From Rhizobacter sp. (GTDB taxonomy: Bacteria > Pseudomonadota > Gammaproteobacteria > Burkholderiales > Burkholderiaceae_C): a DNA stretch of 23,029 nucleotides. The notes below the pieces were generated by a model. It saw nothing but the letters and a program-made list of their open reading frames with translations, searched no databases and was not told where the DNA came from. Below are positions 7,084-16,697 of this stretch, one piece after another (within the stretch, counting starts at the first letter, position 1; every line of letters starts with the position of its first letter). Location of the stretch: assembly GCA_014380155.1 (NCBI GenBank), contig JACMKJ010000367.1, positions 1-23,029 on the forward strand, in the 5' to 3' direction. Both the position numbers and the translations under genes were made by a program.

Positions 7084-7503
7084 ATGGCCACCGAATTGAC
7101 CGAACCCAGGCAACGTGCCGGCGAGACCGAAAAGATGACCGTCAACGTGGGCGTGGTCGACCTTGGCCACGTCGACCTGCTGGTGCAGGAAGGCTTCTAT
7201 TCGAATCGTTCGGATCTCATCAGAACAGCGCTTCGCAACCAGCTTGCGCTGCATGCCGACACCCTCAAGCAGACGCTGGCGCGCCGAACGCTGATGGTCG
7301 GCCTGCAGCACTACAGCCGCGCCGACCTCGAGCGCACGGTGACCGCAGGCGAGCGCCTGCAGGTGCAGGTGGTCGGCCTCGCGCGCATCGCCGATGACGT
7401 AACACCCGAGTTGGCAAGCGCAGCCATTGAATCTGTCACGGTCCTGGGCGCATTCCAGGCCAGCCCTGCGGTGCGACGGGCCTTGTCCGGCCGCATCCAT
7501 TGA
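7084..7503 (+). CDS. Ribbon-helix-helix (CopG-type) transcriptional regulator
   Basis: A 139-residue protein. Residues 17-55 fit an RHH fold: beta strand KMTVNVGVV, helix DLGHVDLLVQEG, turn FYSNRSD and helix LIRTALRNQLALH. The remaining 80 residues are an extra domain of unknown role (ERLQVQVVGLARIADDVTPE), possibly for effector binding or oligomerisation. The start at 7084 is supported by AAGGA 4 bases upstream. An AT-rich inverted repeat immediately upstream is a likely autoregulatory site. The esterase gene begins 29 bases after the stop, so the two probably form one transcription unit and the regulator may control the esterase. Confidence 0.8.
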   Translation: MATELTEPRQRAGETEKMTVNVGVVDLGHVDLLVQEGFYSNRSDLIRTALRNQLALHADTLKQTLARRTLMVGLQHYSRADLERTVTAGERLQVQVVGLARIADDVTPELASAAIESVTVLGAFQASPAVRRALSGRIH

Positions 7504-7532
7504 ACTCCTCCTTCAAGAAACGAAAGAAGCTC

Positions 7533-8726
7533 ATGCAACCCACTTTCAACGCCCGTGCGCCGACATTCAACGCCGACGCCATCAACAACACGATCCAGCG
7601 TGCGCTCGCGTCGGCCGGTCTCGACACCTCCTCGGGCCCGATGCGAAACGTCACCGAGACCATCCAGCGTGCCCTTGCATCGGCAGGCTTGGCCGGCACC
7701 GAGGCCGCCCCGATGTCGCCCGGGTCGGTGATCGATGTCGACGCCCGCGTGGTCGACGTCGACCACACCGATGGAGAGGCAGCTCCGCACAGGCGCCCAT
7801 CGACCGATGAGGTAGGGGCCCCGGGCAGCTTCGAAACGCATCAGTTCAGCAACCAGGCCGGTGCCCGCGCCTACAAGCTCTACATCCCGGCAGGCGTTTG
7901 CGAAGCGCCACGGCCCGTGGTGGTGATGCTGCACGGCTGCACCCAGTCGGCAGACGACTTCGCTGCCGGAACGCAGATGAACCGCCTAGCCGACGAACGC
8001 GGCTTTCTCGTGGTGTACCCCGAGCAGGCTGCGAACGCGAACCTGTCGAAATGCTGGAACTGGTTCAAGCAGCAGGATCAGCTGCGGGGCACCGGTGAGC
8101 CCTCGTTGATCGCGGGCATCGTGCGCGAGGTGGCGACGCGCCACGACGCCGATCTGTGCCGGGTCTTCGTCGCCGGCTTGTCGGCGGGTGCGGCCATGGC
8201 CGTCGTCCTGGGCGAAACCTACCCCGAGCTCTTTGCAGGGGTCGGTGTGCATTCCGGCTTGCCCTATGGCAGCGCACACGATATTGCCTCGGCAATGTCT
8301 GTCATGAAAGGAGGCCGCAGCGGGCTCGCGCGCCCAAAGGGCATGCCGAGCGCTGCCTCGCCCAAGAACGTCGTGCATCCAGTGCCGACGATCGTTTTTC
8401 ACGGCGACCGTGACCACACCGTGCAACAGACCAACGGCTCGGAGATCGTCAAGCAGGCCCACGACGCTCACCTCGCTCAGGCGGGTGAAGTGACGTTTGC
8501 CACCAGCACGCAGGCTGGCAAGGCGCCCGGTGGCCGGCGCTACAGCCGCACCGTGTACAGCAACGGGGACGGGCACGCACAGATCGAGTCGTGGGTCTTG
8601 CAGGGCGCAGGCCATGCCTGGTCGGGTGGAGATCCCCGAGGCTCTTACACCGACCACACGGGGCCGGACGCGTCGGCCGAAATGGTTCGCTTCTTTCTGG
8701 CCCTGCCGCGCGCGGGTTCGGCCTGA
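7533..8726 (+). CDS. PHB depolymerase family esterase (alpha/beta hydrolase)
   Basis: A 397-residue hydrolase. The catalytic domain starts near residue 105: oxyanion region VVMLHGCTQSADDF (130-143), nucleophile Ser217 in GLSAG, acid Asp294 in HGDRDHTV and His361 in GAGHAWSGG. These match the Esterase_phd / LpqC group that cleaves polyhydroxyalkanoates or other short-chain esters. No signal peptide is seen, so a cytosolic role such as turnover of stored PHA or soluble esters is likely; this is inference. The first 95 residues are not catalytic and contain TIQRALASAGL twice, at 20-30 and 43-53. ATG at 7533 is chosen over TTG at 7500 because AGAAG lies 4 bases before it. Confidence 0.88.
   Translation: MQPTFNARAPTFNADAINNTIQRALASAGLDTSSGPMRNVTETIQRALASAGLAGTEAAPMSPGSVIDVDARVVDVDHTDGEAAPHRRPSTDEVGAPGSFETHQFSNQAGARAYKLYIPAGVCEAPRPVVVMLHGCTQSADDFAAGTQMNRLADERGFLVVYPEQAANANLSKCWNWFKQQDQLRGTGEPSLIAGIVREVATRHDADLCRVFVAGLSAGAAMAVVLGETYPELFAGVGVHSGLPYGSAHDIASAMSVMKGGRSGLARPKGMPSAASPKNVVHPVPTIVFHGDRDHTVQQTNGSEIVKQAHDAHLAQAGEVTFATSTQAGKAPGGRRYSRTVYSNGDGHAQIESWVLQGAGHAWSGGDPRGSYTDHTGPDASAEMVRFFLALPRAGSA
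7590..7691 (+). repeat. Internal repeat in esterase N-terminus (TIQRALASAGL twice)
   Basis: The 11 codons at 7590-7622 and 7659-7691 encode the same peptide, TIQRALASAGL, with several synonymous differences. The repeats form short predicted amphipathic helices outside the catalytic domain. They may act as a granule-binding or oligomerisation element; this is speculation. Confidence 0.7.
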
Positions 8727-8739
8727 ACCTCTGCCGACC

Positions 8740-11367
<2,628 letters not shown>

Positions 11368-11370
11368 CCC

Positions 11371-12663
11371 TCAGAGTTGAGAGCTGAGCAGGCTGGCAAA
11401 CCAGTCGGTGATCTTTTCTCGCACTGGCCTGTTGGCCCACATCTCGAGGCTGACCTGGCGCGAGCGTGCGAGGTCTTGCTCGAACACCGCGGTCTGCTCC
11501 GCGGCCACGGTGGCGTCGAGGATGTTGAGCGTGGCCTCGGCGTTGAGCCGGAACGAGCGGTTGTCGAAGTTGGTGGACCCCATCGACACCAGCAAGCCGT
11601 CGATGATCAACACCTTGCAATGGAACATCGTGGGTTGGTACTCCGCGATGAGGGCGCCCGCTTCGAGCAGCAGGCCCCACTGGGCGCGCGATGCGCTCTT
11701 GACCGTTTCGCTGTCCATGTGTTCGCCCGGCACGATGATGCGCAGCTTGACACCACGCTTCATCGCCGCCAGCAAGGCCTCGCGGGTCAGGTCGTCGGGC
11801 ACGAAGTAGGCGGCCGAGAGATCGATCGTGCGCACGGCGGAGGCGATCGAAAACAAGTACATCAACTGCATGCTGTCGCTGCCCCCGGTGGGCGAGCTGC
11901 TGAACATCTGCGCGCGGGATTCACCGCGGGCTGTGAGCTCCGGAAAGTAGGCCTCGCCATGGAGCAGCTCGCCTGTCACCGTGATCCAGTTGTCCATGAA
12001 GACGGCCTGGAGCTGGGCCACTACCGGCCCTTGGATCTGCACATGCGTGTCTCGCCAGTGGTTCGGATCCTGGGCATGGCCGGTCCATTCCTCGGCGATG
12101 CCGACACCACCGGTGAAACCGACGACGCCGTCGACCACCAGCAGCTTGCGGTGGGTGCGGTTGTTCATGCGCCCCAGGTCATACCAATGAGGTGGATGAA
12201 ACTTCTTGATCTGCACACCCGCAGCCTTCATGTCGTCTAGCAAGGCCTCGTCCATCTTGCCGCTGCCCACCCAATCGAGCAGAACATGGGTGCGCACTCC
12301 ACGGCGGGCTGCGGCACTGAGGGCCGATGCAAACTTGCGGCCGATGTCACCTGACCAGTAGATGTAGGTCTCGAAGGTGATCGAGCGGCGCGCGCCATCG
12401 ATAGCGCCCAGCATCGCAGGAAAGATGGCGTCGCCGTTCAACAGAACGGTGGGCTGGTTGCCCGTAAGGAAAGGAGGCCCCAACAAGACGCCCAACTCGT
12501 TGGCAAATCGCGGGTCTTCCAACGCGTAGGTGTGAGCAACACGCCGGTCGAGCTTCTTCTCGCCGGTCATGAAATTGGCAGCGATCACGGCGAACAAGCC
12601 GGCGACCACGCAGCCGGCGATGAATGCGCTCACCACGCCGGTGCGTCCGGGCTTGGTATTCAC
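11371..12663 (-). CDS. Membrane-anchored phospholipase D-like protein (cardiolipin synthase type)
   Basis: A 430-residue protein with one N-terminal membrane helix (about residues 8-31) and two PLD motifs: His171-x-Lys173-x4-Asp178 in THRKLLVVD and His348-x-Lys350-x4-Asp355 in FHCKVLIID. Both are complete, each followed by the usual G(S/G)xN/G loop (FTGGVGIAEEW, SMGSTNFDNRS). Cardiolipin synthases join two phosphatidyl lipids at the inner membrane. ClsA/ClsB-type function is likely, but other PLD activities cannot be excluded. The start is unclear. GTG at 12663 is preferred because it overlaps the stop of a 22-codon ORF that has a good ribosome site; a TTG at 12741 would add 26 residues. It converges on the uvrA-like gene with 3 bases between the stops. 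Confidence 0.88.
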   Translation of the reverse strand: MNTKPGRTGVVSAFIAGCVVAGLFAVIAANFMTGEKKLDRRVAHTYALEDPRFANELGVLLGPPFLTGNQPTVLLNGDAIFPAMLGAIDGARRSITFETYIYWSGDIGRKFASALSAAARRGVRTHVLLDWVGSGKMDEALLDDMKAAGVQIKKFHPPHWYDLGRMNNRTHRKLLVVDGVVGFTGGVGIAEEWTGHAQDPNHWRDTHVQIQGPVVAQLQAVFMDNWITVTGELLHGEAYFPELTARGESRAQMFSSSPTGGSDSMQLMYLFSIASAVRTIDLSAAYFVPDDLTREALLAAMKRGVKLRIIVPGEHMDSETVKSASRAQWGLLLEAGALIAEYQPTMFHCKVLIIDGLLVSMGSTNFDNRSFRLNAEATLNILDATVAAEQTAVFEQDLARSRQVSLEMWANRPVREKITDWFASLLSSQL

Positions 12664-12728
12664 AGGAGCGTCGGGGTGAAACGAGCTCGGAGCTCGTGAT
12701 AGTGCGTGGGATCGAGATGCGAATTCAT
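12660..12728 (-). CDS. Possible 22-codon upstream ORF coupled to the PLD gene
   Basis: On the minus strand an ATG at 12728, with GGAG 7 bases upstream, opens a 22-residue frame (MNSHLDPTHYHELRARFTPTLL) ending in a TGA that overlaps the GTG start of the PLD gene as GTGA. This is the arrangement of a coupled leader peptide. It could also be chance, with the PLD gene starting at TTG 12741 in another frame. Confidence 0.35.
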   Translation of the reverse strand: MNSHLDPTHYHELRARFTPTLL

Positions 12729-12741
12729 GGCTGCGCTCCAA

Positions 12742-12926
12742 CAGGGTTGAAGCGTCAGCCTAGCAACCACAGCTTCGAAAATCTGTAGGACACCGGCGTG
12801 TTTTTGGCTTCACGTCGCCCATGGCATCTGGGCCTACGAGCTCCGTCAGGCGTTTCTGACAGACCGCCCGCAGCGTATTGCCTAGCCTCGGGCATCTGCT
12901 CTCTCCTGTGATCAAAAGGAAGCACC
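12742..12926. other. Intergenic region between divergent genes
   Basis: It separates the PLD-like gene (minus) from the small gene at 12927 (plus), so it should contain both promoters. I see an 8-base direct repeat GGCATCTG (12823-12830 and 12891-12898) and a 5-bp inverted repeat GTCAG/CTGAC (12845-12860), but no convincing promoter hexamers and no terminator. Confidence 0.4.
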
Positions 12927-13130
12927 ATGTCCATTGACGCCAAACCCGCCATCGGCAAAAACGGTGCCCGACTCGGCGTGCTGGAAGACAGCGCCGATCA
13001 AGAGTATTTGCTTCGCGAGCATGCCGAGCAACTGGGCGTCACGGTCGAAGAGCTGGCGATTGCGCTCGAGCAGCTTGCACTTCAAACCGAGGTCGTCTTG
13101 CACCGCTTGCGGGGCTTACCCACGCACTGA
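12927..13130 (+). CDS. Small conserved-looking protein, weakly DUF3606-like
   Basis: A 67-residue protein of unknown function. The start at 12927 has a good ribosome site, AAAAGGAAG, 5 bases upstream. Residues 20-62 (DSADQEYLLREHAEQLG then VTVEELAIALEQL) form a helix-rich segment whose LGV(T/S)xEEL pattern recalls DUF3606 proteins, small proteins common in Burkholderiales. The match is by eye and weak. The protein is acidic, has no signal peptide or membrane helix, and stands alone between a divergent promoter region and the next gene 121 bases away. Confidence 0.65.
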   Translation: MSIDAKPAIGKNGARLGVLEDSADQEYLLREHAEQLGVTVEELAIALEQLALQTEVVLHRLRGLPTH

Positions 13131-13251
13131 TCCATCCGCATCGGCACGGCAGGCTGGTCCGTTTCCAAGACCCTTCAGCGCACCGTGCCTAGCAAGAAGC
13201 TGGTCAACCTCATTGAGATCGCCCGCGTTGAACGACTCACCAAAGCAAACA

Positions 13252-13965
13252 ATGGGTTGGTCGACCATGCCACAGCACGTTCATCACGGGGCTCCTTGCA
13301 AGCTGGCGAAGCGCAGCCGTTTTCAACAGCTCACTCCTCTCGTATGCGCGCTTGCTGTGGGGGTCGCTGCGGCGATGCCCTGTGCGGCCACGGAGGTGGA
13401 AATTGTTGGAACGGGCACCTTCAAGCCGTTGCCATCAGATCGACTGGCGAAGCTGCCGCAAGGAGCGGTGTTCTCTCAGGCAGATCTTTCTTCCGGGGCG
13501 GTGTCGTTTCGCGTGCGCTATGAAGACAGCACGCCAGACGCCGACCCAGACTTCTACGTTGGCCGCTATGGCCGCGCGATTCGTGCGGTTCAACTGACCG
13601 TGGGTTCAACCACGATTGCCTTGCCTCCCGAAAACGTCGAACTGGTCGTAAGCGACGGCGGTTTTGGCTTTCCTGACCGCGAATCCGTGAGAGTGAAATC
13701 GTGGTTGGCGACAGCTGCTGGGGTCGTGCGCTTCAGCTGGGTTCAAAGCAACCAGGCGCCAGATCGCAAAGACCTGCGCGGCGCGCCGGGTTCATTGTCG
13801 GGCGATGCACTTCCGGAGCATTCAGTTCTCGCCAACCTCGCGACCTCGAGCCGCTTCGACAAATTCATCGTTCTCGAGTTGAGTGCTCCGGCCGATGTGC
13901 AGCCACTTGTCTACGTCAGCTCATCGCAGGTCTCGGCGGTTGCCACGACCGGCCATGCGAAGTAA
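13252..13965 (+). CDS. Secreted beta-rich protein of unknown function
   Basis: A 237-residue protein with a signal peptide: a basic n-region (KLAKRSR), hydrophobic core at about 28-41, likely cleavage after Ala46 (PCAA before TEVE). ATG 13252 is used; ATG 13267 is equally possible and neither has a clear ribosome site. The mature part is beta-rich. The segment RYEDSTPDADPDFYVGRYG, followed by an AIRAVQLTVGSTTI strand, resembles a domain often seen in exosortase (PEP-CTERM) substrates of Betaproteobacteria. The C-terminus ends in TTGHAK, with no PEP motif, membrane helix or basic tail, so it is probably periplasmic or released. Ten bases separate it from the lipoprotein gene, so the two are likely cotranscribed. 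Confidence 0.72.
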   Translation: MGWSTMPQHVHHGAPCKLAKRSRFQQLTPLVCALAVGVAAAMPCAATEVEIVGTGTFKPLPSDRLAKLPQGAVFSQADLSSGAVSFRVRYEDSTPDADPDFYVGRYGRAIRAVQLTVGSTTIALPPENVELVVSDGGFGFPDRESVRVKSWLATAAGVVRFSWVQSNQAPDRKDLRGAPGSLSGDALPEHSVLANLATSSRFDKFIVLELSAPADVQPLVYVSSSQVSAVATTGHAK

Positions 13966-13975
13966 AGGGTCAGCG

Positions 13976-14362
13976 ATGAGAACTCAGGTGTTTGTGCTTC
14001 CCCTGCGCCGTGCAGCCGCGGCCCTTTGTCTCGCCGTGGTCGCTGGTGTTGCCGGTTGTGGCGGTGGCGCCGAAGTCGATGTCGTGGTCGTGGCGCCGCC
14101 ACCAGCACCCATTGCGGGCCTGGATCTCGTGCTGACACGCGTCGGCCCCGAGGCCGTTCAGGTCGACTGGAGCGACGACCCAGAGGCTGCGAGCTTCGTG
14201 GTGCGGCGCAACGGCCGCACGCTTGCGCAGGTGGATGCGCTCAGCCTGATCGACGCGTCGGTTCAGTTCGATGGCTACTACTGCTACGACGTCGCTGGCT
14301 TCGACCGGGCAGGCGAGCTTGTGTCAGCCAGCGACACCGCCTGCATCACCATTTTTCCTTGA
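13976..14362 (+). CDS. Small lipoprotein with fibronectin type III-like domain
   Basis: A 128-residue protein starting with MRTQVFVLPLRRAAAALCL and a lipobox ending VAG-Cys (AGVAGCGGG), so an N-terminal lipid anchor is expected. Residues 47-127 read as one Ig/FN3-like sandwich: LDLVLTRVGPEAVQVDWSD, then SFVVRRNGRTLAQV, then YYCYDVAGFDRAGE and a final ACITIF strand. The two cysteines flanking the last strands could form a disulphide. AAGGG lies about 7 bases before the ATG, just behind the upstream stop. Function is unknown; it may bind the secreted protein encoded upstream. The next gene starts 60 bases downstream. Confidence 0.78.
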   Translation: MRTQVFVLPLRRAAAALCLAVVAGVAGCGGGAEVDVVVVAPPPAPIAGLDLVLTRVGPEAVQVDWSDDPEAASFVVRRNGRTLAQVDALSLIDASVQFDGYYCYDVAGFDRAGELVSASDTACITIFP

Positions 14363-14422
14363 AGGGCTCCGGGTCCCTGCTGAATCGCCCTTTGCGTTTG
14401 GCGCTGCAGGAGCATCACTAGA

Positions 14423-14797
14423 ATGCCCGCCATGCGCCGCTGGATTGCCCTTTTCCTCGTGATGTTCCTCCTCCCCTGGCAGGCCGTGGCTTGGGCCTCG
14501 ACCTCTCTGACCCGGGACGGCGGCGCCGATGAACGCCATGCGGTGGCGCACTGGTCTGGCGAGGCTCACCATCACCATACTGATCATGACGGCGACATAC
14601 ATCAGGACGATTCGGAAGAATCCATCCAGCACGTCGTCCACACTGATGCACACCTCAACCCCGTCGGGGTGTTGCCCCTGAGCATCGATTGGGTGGCCGT
14701 GGCCGCTCAGGCCATCGATACCGGCATCTACCAGAGCCAACCACTCGCACCCCCGTTCCTCGAAGGACCACGACGACCTCCCAGGTTGTCTTGCTGA
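14423..14797 (+). CDS. His-rich periplasmic CzcI-like protein
   Basis: A 124-residue protein with a signal peptide (MRRWIALFLVMFLLPWQAVAWA) and a mature part rich in His and Asp: HHHHTDHDGDIHQDD at about 49-63 and HVVHTDAH further on. The C-terminus FLEGPRRPPR is Pro/Arg-rich. Small size, signal peptide, His content and position immediately before an outer-membrane factor gene match CzcI, the accessory protein of the Cupriavidus czc cluster, thought to sequester or sense metal in the periplasm. AGGAG lies 10 bases before the ATG; ATG 14432 (MRRW) is an alternative start. It appears to be the first gene of the efflux operon. No metal regulator gene is adjacent. Confidence 0.75.
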   Translation: MPAMRRWIALFLVMFLLPWQAVAWASTSLTRDGGADERHAVAHWSGEAHHHHTDHDGDIHQDDSEESIQHVVHTDAHLNPVGVLPLSIDWVAVAAQAIDTGIYQSQPLAPPFLEGPRRPPRLSC

Positions 14798-14883
14798 TCC
14801 CCTGATCGGCCCGGCGCACGCAGTAGCGCGCCGGAACTTTGTGGTCGCAGCTGCCCGCAGCTGCATGTGCGGCGAACTCGAAC

Positions 14884-16104
14884 TTGAACACTCATCGTTG
14901 GGCTGCGCCTTGGCTTCTTGCTGGCGCAACGGCCTGTGCCTCCGTCATGGCACAAATCAACCCACCGCCTGCCGTTGCGGCGCTCGGCCCTTCCTTGGCG
15001 CAGGCCGTGGAGGCCGCGTGGCAGCGCGCTGTCGCTTCGCAAGAGGCGCGGGGCCAGGAACAGGTCGCGATGGCGAGGCAGTTCGCCGCGTCGGCCTGGA
15101 CGCCCAAGGCACCCAGCGTGGAAGCGGCACGACGCAACGGCCGGTTCGATGCCAGCGAAACCGAAGTCGGCATCTCCGTGCCGCTCTGGGTGCCCGGCCA
15201 GCGCTCGGCACTGCAAAGTGCTGCCAGCGTCGAACTTGCGGTGGCGCGCGCAGCGCAGCGCGCCGCTCGCTGGCGCGTCTCGGGTGAGGTGCGCGAGGCG
15301 GCCTGGGCGTTGACGGCGCTCGACGCCGAGCTTGCTGCCGCGCGAGAACAACTGCGTCACCTTCAATCGCTGAGCGTGGACGTCGACCGCCGAGTCCGTG
15401 CGGGGGACCTGGCTCGAGCCGATGCGCTCTTCGCTCGCGCCGAGGCGCTGAACGCCGAGGCCGCCATGAATGATCTGCAGCAACGCACGGCCCACGCTGC
15501 GGCGCAATGGGAGGTGTTGACCGGCCTCACTGTGGTGGGTGACCCGAACGAGCCCACGACGCTGACCTCCGCCCCCGATCATCCCGAACTGGCGCTGGCC
15601 GAGCGCGAAGCCGAGCGGGCACAGGCCAGCCTCGAGAGCCACCGCCGATCAAGACGTGATTCGCCCGAGGTGGCGGTGAGCTGGAAGCAGGAACGCCCTG
15701 GCGACCAGCAGGCACGCCAGGACAGTGTGGGCATTGCCCTGCGTGTTCCATTCGGCACCGATGCCGAACGCAGCCCCCAGGAGGCCGTGGCGCTGGCTGC
15801 GGTGGAAACCGCCCGCATTCACTCGGAGCGCCTGGTGCAACGTCATGCCATTGAGTTGCGCACGGCTCGCCAAGCCGTCGTGTCGGCCGAGCAGCAACTT
15901 GCCAGTGCGCAGGCGCGATCCGAACTTCTGCAAGAACGAGCCCAGCTGCTGGACAAATCGTTTCGCGCCGGCGAGACAGCCTTGCCCGACTTGCTGCGTG
16001 CGCTGGACGTCAACTCACAAGCCGTCGGCGCCTTGGCCCGGCAACGCGCCGCGCTCGGGTTCGCGCGCGCTCGACTTCAACAATCCCTCGGGGTCACACC
16101 ATGA
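14884..16104 (+). CDS. TolC/CzcC-type outer-membrane efflux factor
   Basis: About 406 residues. It forms the outer-membrane duct of a tripartite RND exporter. After a signal peptide (NTHRWAAPWLLAGATACASVMAQ) come two outer-membrane-efflux repeats with long Ala/Glu/Arg-rich coiled coils (residues about 110-215 and 290-400) and short beta segments such as ETEVGISVPLWVPGQ and DSVGIALRVPFG that line the barrel. The start is uncertain. TTG at 14884 gives the best signal peptide; TTG at 14839 gives a 421-residue form with an unlikely uncharged leader, and ATG 14947 would remove the signal peptide. The TGA overlaps the next ATG (ATGA), so translation is coupled. It closes the efflux complex with the adaptor and pump encoded downstream. 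Confidence 0.87.
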   Translation: MNTHRWAAPWLLAGATACASVMAQINPPPAVAALGPSLAQAVEAAWQRAVASQEARGQEQVAMARQFAASAWTPKAPSVEAARRNGRFDASETEVGISVPLWVPGQRSALQSAASVELAVARAAQRAARWRVSGEVREAAWALTALDAELAAAREQLRHLQSLSVDVDRRVRAGDLARADALFARAEALNAEAAMNDLQQRTAHAAAQWEVLTGLTVVGDPNEPTTLTSAPDHPELALAEREAERAQASLESHRRSRRDSPEVAVSWKQERPGDQQARQDSVGIALRVPFGTDAERSPQEAVALAAVETARIHSERLVQRHAIELRTARQAVVSAEQQLASAQARSELLQERAQLLDKSFRAGETALPDLLRALDVNSQAVGALARQRAALGFARARLQQSLGVTP

Positions 16105-16697
16105 ATCTCATCGCACGTGCGTCGCGCACGCTCACCAAGTTGCTGTGCCTGATGGCCCTGGCCTCGCCTGCCCTCTCTGCGCCCGGCGCACATGGCCCGA
16201 ACGGCGAGCACCTTGATGGGCCGGCAAGCGCTGCTGGCAACACCGATGCTGCGCCCAAGATGGAAGCCCAGTCAGAAGATTTCGAGCTGGTGGCCACGCT
16301 AAGTGGTGGCGAGCTGTCGATCCTGATCGACCGTTATCAGACCAATGAGCCCGTCCTCGACGCGAAGGTGGAACTCGAGTCCGGCGGGCTCAAGGCTGTC
16401 GCCAAATTCCACGCCGACCATGGTGACTATGCGGTCGATGACTCCGCCCTGCTCAAGGCCTTGGGCCAGCCAGGCGCCCATCCGCTCGTCATCACCTTGA
16501 TCGCCGGCAAGGAGAGTGATTTGCTGGAAGGCACCCTCAACGTCACAGCAGCAGATGACAACCATGGACACGCTCAGGAGCACGGCGGTTGGACACGCTT
16601 GGCGTGGATCGCCGGCACCTTGGCGCTGCTCGGCGTCGGTGCCCTTCTTTGGCAACGGCGTCGCGGCCGACAGGCCCAGCTGGAGGTGTCGCCATGA
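16101..16697 (+). CDS. Periplasmic single-TM accessory protein of the metal efflux operon
   Basis: A 198-residue protein with a signal peptide (cleavage predicted after Ser26), a periplasmic beta-sandwich-like region (about residues 58-150, ELVATLSGGELSILIDRY and LDAKVELESGGLKAV), a His-rich stretch DDNHGHAQEHGG (about 152-163) and a C-terminal membrane helix (about 165-185) with a basic tail (RRRGR). The mature N-terminus, APGAHGPNGEHLDGP (27-41), is identical to that of the adaptor encoded next. The fold recalls FixH/YtkA-type periplasmic domains; this is tentative. The start overlaps the TolC-like stop and the stop overlaps the adaptor start, so it is embedded in the operon and likely helps metal delivery or complex assembly. 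Confidence 0.78.
   Translation: MNLIARASRTLTKLLCLMALASPALSAPGAHGPNGEHLDGPASAAGNTDAAPKMEAQSEDFELVATLSGGELSILIDRYQTNEPVLDAKVELESGGLKAVAKFHADHGDYAVDDSALLKALGQPGAHPLVITLIAGKESDLLEGTLNVTAADDNHGHAQEHGGWTRLAWIAGTLALLGVGALLWQRRRGRQAQLEVSP

Noticed and set aside
13143..13189. Inverted repeat GGCACGG/CCGTGCC between the small gene and the secreted protein gene
   Set aside because: The loop is 33 bases and there is no T-run or link to a start; I could not separate it from chance.
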